A DNA stretch of 64,000 nt from Bradyrhizobium sp. JYMT SZCCT0428 (lineage in GTDB: Bacteria; Pseudomonadota; Alphaproteobacteria; Rhizobiales; Xanthobacteraceae), in assembly GCF_018131075.1 (NCBI RefSeq), contig NZ_JAFCLS010000026.1, forward strand, positions 1 to 64,000, in the 5' to 3' direction. The position numbers and the translations under genes are program-made. How positions within the stretch are numbered: the first letter of the stretch is position 1; each line of letters opens with the position of its first letter. The notes beneath the pieces were generated by a model. The model saw only the letters and a program-made list of their open reading frames with translations, searched no databases and was not told the origin of the DNA. This document shows, one piece after another, positions 7,792 to 16,444 of the stretch.

Positions 7792-8649
7792 TCAGAGGGC
7801 CACGGTCTCCGCTGATCGAGACACGCTTGCTGCAAGCTGTTTCAAGGTCGTTCGAAAACTTACGGGATCGGATGTGAATTTTTTCAAGGCCTCCTGCGGA
7901 CTTAATCCCTCGTACTCCACCACCTCCCATTCCGACTTATCGATCTGACTAAGGCGGTCGTACCCTTCAAAATTGGGAGCGAACAAACTCAGAATGATCC
8001 GATTGGCCATTATGACGTTTGCGACATCTTGCAAGGAGCCGCCCTTTGCCTCCTGGATGCTCATGGTCTCCTTGAATGATGCGTCCGTGAAGACGATAAT
8101 TACACGTGCCGCATCGCTTCGATACCGCCACTTGTTCGGATCTTCAGTCTGCGAACCTTTTGGAGTGGCTTCCATCGAAGCAGCCTTGTACAGCGCATCA
8201 AGAAGCGATTCAGGCTCGTCGCCCCCTCCCTCTGCTTTCAAAGCAGCTAATTGCGCCTTCAGTTGGCTTGTATCTCGCACAAAAGGTGCGTCCACGATCC
8301 ATTGAATTCCTTCCGATTCAGCCGCCTCAACATCACGATAACCCACTACCTTCCCTCGCCAGTCTCGGATGGGTGGAGCGTTATTCGCCTCGCCTTTGCT
8401 CAAAGAATCGATGAAAGCTTCGATGTTTGTTCGCAGCGCATCAATGCAAGGAGCCATACTGCCGCTGATATCAACCATAAACACGATATCAGCTACCCCT
8501 TTTGTCTTCGCCTTTGCGGGAGGTACTGACGTAGTCAAACTGGGCTCGTCTAAACTCGAAGTAGATTCCATCGCTTTCGGTTCAGTGTTTTCTGTCGTTT
8601 CCTTGCCGTCCAAACCAGTCGGGTTATCGGGATGCTCAGCTGAGGTCAT
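7792..8649 (-). CDS. von Willebrand factor A domain protein (TerY-like)
   Basis: A 285-residue protein starting at ATG 8649, which has a strong AGGAG site just upstream; a longer frame reaches 8880 without such support. A low-complexity acidic N-terminus (1-50) leads into a vWA domain. The MIDAS motif is D60-x-S-x-S64 (FMVDISGSM), with further metal-loop positions in GGGDEPE (141-147) and T188-D189 in VFTDAS. Such domains bind a divalent cation and assemble protein complexes. No signal peptide or membrane span is seen, unlike secreted vWA proteins. First gene of the four-gene operon. A vWA, kinase and phosphatase set recalls TerY-P triads, although there the phosphatase is usually PP2C. Confidence 0.85.
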   Translation of the reverse strand: MTSAEHPDNPTGLDGKETTENTEPKAMESTSSLDEPSLTTSVPPAKAKTKGVADIVFMVDISGSMAPCIDALRTNIEAFIDSLSKGEANNAPPIRDWRGKVVGYRDVEAAESEGIQWIVDAPFVRDTSQLKAQLAALKAEGGGDEPESLLDALYKAASMEATPKGSQTEDPNKWRYRSDAARVIIVFTDASFKETMSIQEAKGGSLQDVANVIMANRIILSLFAPNFEGYDRLSQIDKSEWEVVEYEGLSPQEALKKFTSDPVSFRTTLKQLAASVSRSAETVAL

Positions 8650-8983
8650 GATGACTCCTAAAGCGAACGAGGTGCAGCGGCGAGTACAAGAAACATGGCA
8701 AAGTAGGCAAAGTTCCACCGGCCTACGCCACCGTTCCAAAGGACCGTTCGCTCGAGCGGGCCAAACGCGAGGCAAGCACATCTGTTCGCCCGGGAAATGC
8801 CCGGCTAGCTGGTAGTTACGCTGATCAGACCGCAATTGGGTTTGGCGGCCTTCTTCGAGTGTTGTGATGGCCCGCGTCACTCGGTAACGGGATGCGAAGT
8901 TCTGCGATCTGGGGCACCCGGAGGAACTTTCATAACCGCTACGGTTATCTCCGATACTTCCTTGCGTACTTTGAACGAGATAA
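8650..8983. promoter_or_regulatory. Divergent promoter region of the kinase operon
   Basis: 334 bp separate the vWA operon (leftward) from the small membrane protein gene (rightward), so promoters for both must lie here. No clean sigma-70 boxes or long palindrome could be fixed by eye. Frames crossing it lack ribosome sites. The 3' part (8930-8983) is the more A+T-rich. Confidence 0.4.
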
Positions 8984-9292
8984 ATGACCGCCTCTCTTAA
9001 AGAGATGAATAGATATTTCGAGATGATCCATCGGCGAGTGCCGGCCAGGGTCTCTCAGTTCATTCGCTGGTTGCGCAAACCGTCCTCATTCGCCGCTCGG
9101 CTAGCGGTGGCTTTACTCTTCATTCTCGGGGGCGTCTTTAGCTTCTTACCTGTGTTGGGTATCTGGATGCTGCCCCTTGGCCTCCTGTTGATTGCTCAGG
9201 ATATCCCCTTCTTGCAGAAGCCTCTCGTTAGTTGCCTGGCGTGGATAGAGAAAAAGTGGGAATTGCTAAAACTGAAGTGGCAAACTCGCTGA
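8984..9292 (+). CDS. Small membrane protein, PGPGW-like
   Basis: A 102-residue protein starting at ATG 8984; an alternative in-frame ATG lies at 9005. After a basic N-terminus it has one hydrophobic stretch with a Pro/Gly break (LAVALLFILGGVFSFLPVLG, then WMLPLGLLLIAQDIPFL), followed by a charged amphipathic tail ending EKKWELLKLKWQTR. The layout matches putative transmembrane proteins of the PGPGW type, whose role is unknown. It probably forms a hairpin or two helices in the inner membrane. It lies divergent to the vWA/kinase operon and 96 bp before the TAXI-like gene, with which it may share a transcript. Confidence 0.65.
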   Translation: MTASLKEMNRYFEMIHRRVPARVSQFIRWLRKPSSFAARLAVALLFILGGVFSFLPVLGIWMLPLGLLLIAQDIPFLQKPLVSCLAWIEKKWELLKLKWQTR

Positions 9293-9388
9293 ATGGTTAC
9301 GACAATCTCAGCTTGGTCGATGCTTTAGAGGCGCTGACGTGCGATCTTGCATGCCTAGCAACACGGATTCACCAAAGGGCAAGTCTTC

Positions 9389-10747
9389 ATGAAGGCAGCC
9401 TCGCGTAAGAGACGCCGAAGAAGCGAGTATCGACGCAAGGTTCTGTACGCTTTGGCCGCCGGCTTATTCGTTGCGTCGATCGCCAGTGGCATCCTTCTTG
9501 TCACTTTTCGACCTACGACTCTGCGAATAGTAGTGGCATCGGGCGGAGACGACGCAAGGACCGTCGAAACAATATCGCGAGTTTTGACTCGGGAACGTAG
9601 CCCTGTGCGCCTCGCCGTGACGTTAGTAGAGCAAGGAAAAGCGGAAGCGCTATTAAAGGTAGGTGGTGCAGACCTAGCGACCGCCCGGAGCGACGTTGTA
9701 GCGGACGATCTTTTTGCTGTCGCGGTATTACGAAAAAGCGCACTTCTTGTTTGGACCGTGCATTCGTCAAATCAAAAGCCTTTGCGGTCTACTGAGTGGA
9801 AAAAACTGGCGGGCTCAAAAATAGCTTTCCTGAACGGGACTACCGCCGACCTGGCCCTACTCAACATCAATCTTTCCTCAGAAGGGGTACCGCCCGAGAG
9901 GGTTGAAATTGTATCGGTCAATAGTTTGGAGGCCGCAGTAGGCGACAGAAGTATAAATGTTTTCGCAACGATGGGGGCAATCAAGAGCAAAGCTATCGCG
10001 GAGAACTTCCGGAGTTTCTCGAAACTACGGGAAACTCCAAACTTCCTTGGCCTCGAGACGGCCGAAGCAATTGTTCTCCAGCGGCCGGCGATTGAGGCTC
10101 TGGAAATTCCAAAGTCGGCTTTCGGCTCCACCCCTACGTTGCCGCCCGAAGCTGTAAATGTGATCGCGGTCAGCGAACTCGTCGTCGCCAATAAGAGTCT
10201 GTCGGAGCAAAACGCGGCGGCTTTTGCTCGGGCGTTATTCGCTCATCGGCAAACAATATTGCGGGAAATTCGTGATATTGCCACCATCGAGAAGCCCAAC
10301 ACAGAAAAGGATGCGGGTATCCCTGCGCACCCTGGCGTAGCTGCGTATATTGATGGAACAGAACGGACCTTTCTTGAGCGATACGGGGACTACTTCTGGG
10401 GCGGCGTGCTCGTACTGTCTGCCTTGGGGTCGTTTGGTACAGGTCTTCGTGCTTTTCTTTATCCACGCGAGCAAGAGAACGTTTCGTCTTTCAGGGATAG
10501 AGCGCTGGAGTTGGCAACAAAGATCCGTACTTCTTCAGCTGAAGATTTGATGCAGATTGAAATTGAGATTGAGAACATCGTGCGGGAAACGCTCCGCAAA
10601 TATGACGAAGGAGTTATTGAGGAAGGAGCACTTACTGCGTTGGCCCTTGCGATCGAACAAGTCCGATCGGCTGCAGCGAGCCGAAGCCAAAGTAAGCCGC
10701 CTTCGGTTTGTGAACGGACAGCTTCCGACCAACCTCTTAATCCTTGA
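9389..10747 (+). CDS. TAXI family (TRAP-type) solute-binding protein, membrane-anchored
   Basis: A 452-residue protein. A basic start is followed by a hydrophobic anchor (about 17-40). Residues 45-330 resemble the TAXI branch of TRAP solute-binding proteins: LRIVVASGGDDARTVETISRVL, a GGADLATARSDV strand and NGTTADLALLN. A second transmembrane segment lies near 335-355 (YFWGGVLVLSALGSFG) and the last 90 residues form a charged, helical cytoplasmic tail. Ordinary TAXI proteins are free periplasmic binders with TRAP permeases. Here no permease gene is nearby and the protein is held at both ends, so it may act as a sensor rather than in transport (inference). It directly follows the PGPGW-like gene. 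Confidence 0.7.
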   Translation: MKAASRKRRRRSEYRRKVLYALAAGLFVASIASGILLVTFRPTTLRIVVASGGDDARTVETISRVLTRERSPVRLAVTLVEQGKAEALLKVGGADLATARSDVVADDLFAVAVLRKSALLVWTVHSSNQKPLRSTEWKKLAGSKIAFLNGTTADLALLNINLSSEGVPPERVEIVSVNSLEAAVGDRSINVFATMGAIKSKAIAENFRSFSKLRETPNFLGLETAEAIVLQRPAIEALEIPKSAFGSTPTLPPEAVNVIAVSELVVANKSLSEQNAAAFARALFAHRQTILREIRDIATIEKPNTEKDAGIPAHPGVAAYIDGTERTFLERYGDYFWGGVLVLSALGSFGTGLRAFLYPREQENVSSFRDRALELATKIRTSSAEDLMQIEIEIENIVRETLRKYDEGVIEEGALTALALAIEQVRSAAASRSQSKPPSVCERTASDQPLNP

Positions 10748-10851
10748 GCCGAATTACAACCAAGGGACCTTTTCCTTTACCGACTACCGGGCTGAGCTGA
10801 TGCTAGCGTGAGCAAAATCACAGAAAGCCTTGCCACATTTCTGCGAACTCT

Positions 10852-12021
10852 TTAGTCGCCCAAACGGGTCGCAAACACAGCCGCCGTGGCCTGCTTGCCA
10901 TAATATTCCTGAATTATCTGCACTGAGGTTCCCATGTTTCGGGCGACCTCGAACACGCCGACCCCGTTCCGAAGCGCATTCACTGCATAGAAGTGCCGGA
11001 AGCTGTAGATCGAGTATTTTTCGCCGAAGCTACTCCGCTGCAGACCCGCCTCCCTGAGTGCCGCACCTAATTGATCGATCAGTGTAATGATCCGGGATTC
11101 ATCGGGCATCGCCAGCAAATATCCCGTCGTATTTTCTGCTCGCCGTTTTGTCAATAATTTGTCTAGGCGCTTGGCCGTGGCGGACCTGATTATGACGTCT
11201 CGTTCGCCCGTTTTTCCTCGCACGACAAAGCGATAGTTGCTTCGGCCCTTTTCGTCCTTGAACGGGTGGACGTCTCGGACTCTCAGATCGTTGATCTCCC
11301 CCGGTCGAAGGCCTGAATTTGCAATAATGAGGACGTAGTGTCGCAAGAGCTCTCGGCTTCGTTTGGTCCGCTTGTCCCTGGCTGTGTTTATGCGCCTGCA
11401 AAGTACCCGCCAAAGCAGCCTAAACTCAGATAATTCAAATGCCGGTCGCACCCGTTTCTTTTTCGGAGTGAAGGTTGCTGTAATGGCAGGCCTATTGCCA
11501 CGGAGCCCCTGGTCAGCTCCCCATCTGACAATGGCCTTCCCGATCATCATGTCGAATTGAATGGTTCGGTCGGCGGGATGCCGCTTGGCGTTCTTCGGTA
11601 GCCTCTCGAACTTAGCGTAGTAATCCCGGCGCCACGGAATAAACTCCCGCATCACCTTGTCGTCGATTGCCTCGACGGCCAACTCACCAGCATATTCCTG
11701 CCAGAACTTCGAAACACGAATGATCTGCCTTAGCATTCCCGCCGAGGTCTTACCGTGCGCATGATCCCGCTCACGAAAGCGGATGTAGTCGTCGATGACC
11801 GACGAGAATAATTTGGATCTTGCCGGAAGACCCTGATCGGCTCTGTGTTCTATTTGGAACAGCAGTCTGCGGCCCAGGTCGATGGCGGTCTGCTCGTTAG
11901 AAGTCTTCAGCGACCGGGTGATGTAACTGTTCGACGCCGCAGTGCGAAGCCGTGCGTAGTAGATCCCAGATCGCCTGAAGATCGTAAGCTTGCCATCCTC
12001 AAGATAGCGAGCGCCTTCCAT
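10852..12021 (-). CDS. Tyrosine recombinase / phage-type integrase
   Basis: A 389-residue integrase. The N-terminal 180 residues include an SAM-like core-binding region (VIDDYIRFRERDHAHGK). The catalytic half shows Arg239 in SGLRPGEINDLR, Lys270 in the beta-hairpin, Arg342-His343 in YSFRHFYAVNAL, and a Tyr nucleophile at 373 or 374 in IIQEYYGKQ. Frame and length are complete, so it may be active. It marks the right end of the island, about 100 bp before the 3' end of secA, and shares 118 bp with the relic at 1-118. It could have driven insertion of the 0-11 kb cargo. No excisionase gene was identified. The start is ATG 12021, with a weak ribosome site. Confidence 0.9.
   Translation of the reverse strand: MEGARYLEDGKLTIFRRSGIYYARLRTAASNSYITRSLKTSNEQTAIDLGRRLLFQIEHRADQGLPARSKLFSSVIDDYIRFRERDHAHGKTSAGMLRQIIRVSKFWQEYAGELAVEAIDDKVMREFIPWRRDYYAKFERLPKNAKRHPADRTIQFDMMIGKAIVRWGADQGLRGNRPAITATFTPKKKRVRPAFELSEFRLLWRVLCRRINTARDKRTKRSRELLRHYVLIIANSGLRPGEINDLRVRDVHPFKDEKGRSNYRFVVRGKTGERDVIIRSATAKRLDKLLTKRRAENTTGYLLAMPDESRIITLIDQLGAALREAGLQRSSFGEKYSIYSFRHFYAVNALRNGVGVFEVARNMGTSVQIIQEYYGKQATAAVFATRLGD
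11060..11177. repeat. 118-bp direct repeat, copy 2
   Basis: Internal to the intact integrase (about residues 282-320). It is identical to 1-118 except at 11154. See copy 1 for its meaning. Confidence 0.9.
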
Positions 12022-12126
12022 CCGTGGTGCCCCTGAAGTTCGGCAAGCACCACATGGAATGCTTTCAATTGGCTAGGGGCCGATTCGTTGCCTCTAACCC
12101 ATTGAGGTCATTTGCGCTTCTTGCGC

Positions 12127-14964
12127 CTAAGCGTGACGACCGTGGCAGTGCTTGAACTTCTTGCCGCTTCCGCAGGGACAATCCTCGTTGCGGCCGACCT
12201 TGCCCCAGGTGGCGGGATTCTTGGGATCGCGGTCCGCGGCGGCCACCGCGGGCACCAGCGAGGCGCCTGCGAACGCCATCTCGTCTTCGCCGGTATCCGG
12301 ATTGAGCTTGTGCGCTTCCATCACCGGCAACGCCGGCTGCTGCTCTTCCGGCGGAACGATCTCGACGCGCATCAACTGCGCCGTCACCGCCTCGCGCAGA
12401 TGCGCGATCATCGCCTCGAACAGGCTGAAGGCTTCCGACTTGTATTCCTGCAACGGATCGCGCTGGCCGTAGCCGCGCAGGCCGATCACCTGGCGCAGAT
12501 GGTCGAGCATCACGAGATGCTCGCGCCAGAGATGATCCAGCGTCTGCAGCAGAATGGTCTTTTCGACGTAGCGCATCACGTCGGGGCCCCATTGCGCGAC
12601 CTTGGCCGCCATGCGCTCGTCGACATGCTTCTCGATGCGCGCCAGCAATTCCTCGTCGGCGATGCCCTCTTCCTTGGCCCATTCATCGACCGGCAGCTCG
12701 ACGTCGAGCACGCGCTTCAATTCGTCCTTGAGGCCGGTGACGTCCCATTGCTCGGCATAGGCATGCTCGGGCACGTGCTTGGTCACGACGTCCTCGACGA
12801 AGGCGTGGCGCATGTCGGCGACGGTCTCGGCGACGCTGTCGTCCTTCATCAGGTCGACGCGCTGGTCGAAGATCACCTTGCGCTGGTCGTTCTGGACGTT
12901 GTCGAATTTGAGCAAATTCTTGCGGATGTCGAAGTTGCGCGCCTCGACCTTCTGCTGCGCCTTCTCCAGCGCCTTGTTGATCCAGGGATGAATGATCGCC
13001 TCGCCCTCCTTGAGGCCGAGCCGCGTCAGCATGGTATCGAGCCGGTCGGACCCGAAGATCCGCATCAGGTCGTCTTCCAGCGACAGGAAGAATTTCGAGC
13101 GTCCAGGGTCGCCCTGACGGCCGGAGCGGCCGCGCAGCTGGTTGTCGATGCGCCGCGATTCATGGCGCTCCGAACCCATGATGTAGAGCCCGCCGGGCTT
13201 GGTGATGGTCTTGGCCGGCTTCGAACCCTTGGCGGGTTCGATTTCAACGACGTCTACGGCCTTCAGCACGATCTCTCGGAAACGCTCGATGTCGGCCTTG
13301 ATGAGTTCGATCTTGGCGGCCTTCTCGGCCTCATCGGTGATGTGCGCGGTCTCCTGCAGGATCCGCATCTCGAGCGAACCGCCGAGCTTGATGTCGGTAC
13401 CGCGGCCGGCCATGTTGGTCGCGATCGTGATCGCCCCGGGGACGCCGGCTTCCGCGACGATATAGGCTTCCTGTTCGTGGAAGCGCGCGTTCAGCACCGC
13501 AAACAGTTTCGCAGGCTTGCCCGCGCGCGCGGCGGCATAGAGCTTCTGCATGCCGGATTCCGAACCGAAATCGATCTGCTTGTAGCCATGGCTCTTCAGG
13601 TAGTCGGCCAAGACTTCCGACTTCTCGATCGAGGCGGTGCCGACCAGCACCGGCTGCAGCCGCGCATTGGCGCGTTCGATCTCGGCCATGATCGCGGCAT
13701 ATTTCTCGGTCTGGGTGCGATAGACCTCGTCGTCCTCGTCGAGGCGCGCCACCGGCACGTTGGTCGGGATTTCGACGACCTCGAGCTTGTAGATGTCGAA
13801 CAGTTCGTCGGCTTCGGTCAGCGCGGTGCCGGTCATGCCGGCGAGCTTGGCGTACATCCGGAAATAGTTCTGGAAGGTGATCGAGGCCAGCGTCTGGTTT
13901 TCCGGCTGGACCTGGACATGCTCCTTGGCTTCCAGCGCCTGGTGCAGGCCTTCGGAATAGCGCCGGCCCTGCATCATGCGGCCGGTGAATTCGTCGATGA
14001 TGATGACCTCGCCGTCGCGGACGATGTAGTCCTTGTCACGGTTGAACAGCGAATGGGCGCGCAGCGCCTGATTGATGTGGTGGACCACCGAGACGTTCTC
14101 GACGTCGTAGAGCGACTCGCCCTTGAGCTGGCCGGCATCACGCAGCAGGGTTTCGATCTTCTCCATGCCGGCTTCGGTCAGCGTCACCGTGCGCTGCTTC
14201 TCGTCGACGTCGTAATCGGTCTTGTCGAGCTTGGGCAGGAAGGTGTCGATGGTGTTGTAGAACTCCGAGCGGTCGTCGAGCGGGCCGGAGATGATCAGGG
14301 GCGTACGTGCCTCGTCGATCAGGATTGAGTCGACTTCGTCGACGATGGCGTAGAAGTGGCTGCGCTGGACCATGTCCTCCAGCCGGTACTTCATGTTGTC
14401 GCGCAGATAGTCGAAACCGTATTCGTTGTTGGTGCCGTAGGTGATGTCGCGCGAATAGGCTTCCTTGCGCTCGGCATCGTCGAGGCCGTGGACGATCACG
14501 CCGACGGAAAGGCCGAGGAAATTATAGATCTGCCCCATCCATTCGGAGTCGCGGCGGGCGAGGTAGTCGTTGACGGTGACGACGTGGACGCCCTTAGCCG
14601 CGAGCGCGTTGAGATAGACCGCAAGCGTCGCGACTAGCGTCTTGCCTTCGCCGGTCTTCATCTCGGCGATGTCGCCCTCGTGCAGCACCATGCCGCCGAT
14701 CAGCTGGACGTCGAAATGGCGCTGGCCGAGGGTGCGTTTGGCCGCCTCGCGCACGGTGGCAAAGGCCGGAACCAGGAGGTCGTCGAGCGTCTTGCCGTTG
14801 GCGAGCTGCTCGCGGAATTCGGCGGTGCGGGCCTTCAGCGCCTCGTCCGACAGCGCAGCGAGCGTGGGCTCTAGCGCGTTGATGGCGCTGACGCGGGACT
14901 GGTATCCCTTCACCCGCCGGTCGTTTGCGGAGCCGAAAAACTTGCGGGCGAGCGCGCCGATCAT
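12127..14964 (-). CDS. secA: Protein translocase ATPase SecA
   Basis: A 945-residue SecA, the motor that drives preproteins through SecYEG at the inner membrane. The Walker A motif GEGKT is at 105-109 and the DEAD-like box DEVDSILIDEA near 210. A long helical scaffold follows, and the C-terminal zinc site CPCGSGKKFKHCH (C929, C931, C940, H941) binds SecB and lipid. The length is normal for alphaproteobacteria. It stands alone on the minus strand, divergent from the parvulin gene. A 13-bp sequence (TGCCGTGTCTTGC) occurs twice just upstream of the start (14981-15008). The core gene marks the end of the accessory island. Confidence 0.98.
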   Translation of the reverse strand: MIGALARKFFGSANDRRVKGYQSRVSAINALEPTLAALSDEALKARTAEFREQLANGKTLDDLLVPAFATVREAAKRTLGQRHFDVQLIGGMVLHEGDIAEMKTGEGKTLVATLAVYLNALAAKGVHVVTVNDYLARRDSEWMGQIYNFLGLSVGVIVHGLDDAERKEAYSRDITYGTNNEYGFDYLRDNMKYRLEDMVQRSHFYAIVDEVDSILIDEARTPLIISGPLDDRSEFYNTIDTFLPKLDKTDYDVDEKQRTVTLTEAGMEKIETLLRDAGQLKGESLYDVENVSVVHHINQALRAHSLFNRDKDYIVRDGEVIIIDEFTGRMMQGRRYSEGLHQALEAKEHVQVQPENQTLASITFQNYFRMYAKLAGMTGTALTEADELFDIYKLEVVEIPTNVPVARLDEDDEVYRTQTEKYAAIMAEIERANARLQPVLVGTASIEKSEVLADYLKSHGYKQIDFGSESGMQKLYAAARAGKPAKLFAVLNARFHEQEAYIVAEAGVPGAITIATNMAGRGTDIKLGGSLEMRILQETAHITDEAEKAAKIELIKADIERFREIVLKAVDVVEIEPAKGSKPAKTITKPGGLYIMGSERHESRRIDNQLRGRSGRQGDPGRSKFFLSLEDDLMRIFGSDRLDTMLTRLGLKEGEAIIHPWINKALEKAQQKVEARNFDIRKNLLKFDNVQNDQRKVIFDQRVDLMKDDSVAETVADMRHAFVEDVVTKHVPEHAYAEQWDVTGLKDELKRVLDVELPVDEWAKEEGIADEELLARIEKHVDERMAAKVAQWGPDVMRYVEKTILLQTLDHLWREHLVMLDHLRQVIGLRGYGQRDPLQEYKSEAFSLFEAMIAHLREAVTAQLMRVEIVPPEEQQPALPVMEAHKLNPDTGEDEMAFAGASLVPAVAAADRDPKNPATWGKVGRNEDCPCGSGKKFKHCHGRHA

Positions 14965-15327
14965 GCCGAGTTCCTGTCTGTGCCGTGTCTTGCTATGCCG
15001 TGTCTTGCGTTGCGGCCGTGACGTGATCCACCAAATTGCCTATCAACTCACCGTGACGCGTCGCGGCAAACGCCCCGATCCGGGGGTCATCCGCCAAGTG
15101 AGTGGGATTCAGGCAAGCTAAGGTTCAACGGCAAAAAGCCCAGTAAAATAAGCGCTATCGCCATCGATTGGTTCCGGCAGAGATATGGCTGGGCTTGAGC
15201 CTTGTCAACGTCGCCAAGATGTCAAGGAATTCATCATTTTGACAGACTTTTCGCGTTGCCAAGGTGCCATGATTGGGCGAGTGTCCCGCCGCCTCACACA
15301 TACCCATCTTTAAGACAAGGATTTTGC
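14965..15327. promoter_or_regulatory. Divergent secA / parvulin promoter region
   Basis: 363 bp between two divergent core genes. It contains a 13-bp direct repeat with 15-bp spacing (14981-14993 and 14996-15008) in the secA leader and an A/T-richer block around 15125-15250. No gene was recognised. Exact promoter boxes were not fixed. Confidence 0.4.
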
Positions 15328-16257
15328 ATGACCTCCCCGTTCCCGGAAACGAAGACCGGCCTGCGCTTCGGCTTGGCCTCCTTGAAGGTTTCCTTGGCCC
15401 TGACGACCTGCCTGGTTGCGGTTCTGGCCGCCGGCCTGCCGGCCCGTGCCCAGGACAACCCCGTTCTGGCGAAGGTTAACGGCGTGGAGATCCGTCAGAG
15501 CGACGTCGCGCTGGCCGAAGAGGAACTTGGCCCCAGCCTCGCCCAGATGGACCCGGCGACCAAGAAGGACAACGTGCTGGCGTTCCTGATCGACCTCAAG
15601 ATCGTCGCCAAGGCCGCCGAGGACAAAAAGGTCGAGAATTCCGAGGACTTCAAGCGGCGCATGGCGTTCACGCGCAGCCGTCTTTTGATGGACAGCCTGC
15701 TGGCCACCGAAGGCAAGCTGGCTACCACCGACGAGGCCATGAAAAAGGTCTACGAGGAGGCCTCCAAGCAGATCACCGGCGAAGCCGAAGTCCACGCCCG
15801 GCACATCCTGGTCGAGACCGAGGACGAGGCCAAGGCGATCGCGGAAGAGCTGAAAAAGGGCGCCGATTTCGCTGACCTTGCCAAGAAAAAGTCCAAGGAC
15901 CCCGGCGCCTCCGATGGCGGCGACCTCGGCTTCTTCACCAAGGAGCAGATGGTGCCGGAATTCTCGGCCGTGGCGTTCGTGCTCGAGCCCGGCAAGATTT
16001 CAGATCCCGTCAAATCGCAGTTCGGCTGGCACATCATCAAGGTCGAGGAAAAGCGCAACCGCAAGGCGCCCGACTTCGAGCAGGTCAAGCTCCAGATCGA
16101 AACCTATGTGACGCGCAAGGCGCAGGCCGATTACGTGGCCAAGCTGCGCGAGGCCGCCAAGGTCGAGCGCATGGACAAGCCGGCCGAAGCGCCGGCGGCG
16201 AAGCCGGCTGAGGCTGCCAAGCCCGACGCCTCCAAGATGGCGCCGGCGAAGAAATAA
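15328..16257 (+). CDS. Periplasmic peptidyl-prolyl isomerase (parvulin, PpiC/SurA type)
   Basis: A 309-residue foldase starting at ATG 15328, preceded by an AAGG ribosome site at 15317-15320. A signal peptide covers about residues 1-37 (LALTTCLVAVLAAGLPARAQ). A SurA-like N-terminal helical region follows, with NGVEIRQSDVALAEEELG. The parvulin domain runs from HARHILVETEDEAKAIAEEL to FGWHIIKVEEKRN (about 155-250). The C-terminal 30 residues are Ala/Pro/Lys-rich. Such proteins isomerise Xaa-Pro bonds during folding of exported proteins. The position opposite secA fits an export role. The annotation is firm for the family, the clients are unknown. Confidence 0.93.
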   Translation: MTSPFPETKTGLRFGLASLKVSLALTTCLVAVLAAGLPARAQDNPVLAKVNGVEIRQSDVALAEEELGPSLAQMDPATKKDNVLAFLIDLKIVAKAAEDKKVENSEDFKRRMAFTRSRLLMDSLLATEGKLATTDEAMKKVYEEASKQITGEAEVHARHILVETEDEAKAIAEELKKGADFADLAKKKSKDPGASDGGDLGFFTKEQMVPEFSAVAFVLEPGKISDPVKSQFGWHIIKVEEKRNRKAPDFEQVKLQIETYVTRKAQADYVAKLREAAKVERMDKPAEAPAAKPAEAAKPDASKMAPAKK

Positions 16258-16294
16258 AATCGACTTCGCCGTCCGACTTCAGTATTTAGGCATC

Positions 16295-16324
16295 ATGCCC
16301 GGCCCACTCAGGTGTGCCGGGCAT
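16295..16324 (+). terminator. Hairpin downstream of the parvulin gene
   Basis: Inverted repeat with arms ATGCCCGGC and GCCGGGCAT around a 12-base loop. No clear T-run follows, so it may be a degenerate member of the CCCGGC palindrome family (47.6 and 50.9 kb) that also stops transcription before argJ. Confidence 0.4.
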
Positions 16325-16444
16325 CCATGTCTTAGGGCCTTCATCAACGGATGCTGAAGACGTGGATGGCCGCGAATCCTTAAGCGCCTCGCGCTGCGGA
16401 CCCGGCCAGATCGCTTCCAGTCTCCCTGTCGATAAGGCGCCCCC

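Noticed and set aside
4626..8649. Reading the operon as a classic toxin-antitoxin or known phage-defence kinase system
   Set aside because: No toxin, nuclease or ATPase gene is adjacent; only kinase, phosphatase, vWA and zinc-ribbon domains are visible.
12022..12126. tRNA or attachment site at the island end
   Set aside because: No cloverleaf or CCA end seen, and no copy of the secA 3' end at the left edge of the window, so an att site cannot be claimed.
12112..14328. Long plus-strand open frame (738 codons) opposite secA
   Set aside because: It is the mirror of SecA in G+C-rich DNA, with low-complexity His/Asp/Gly-rich translation and no family motif; SecA on the other strand is complete.
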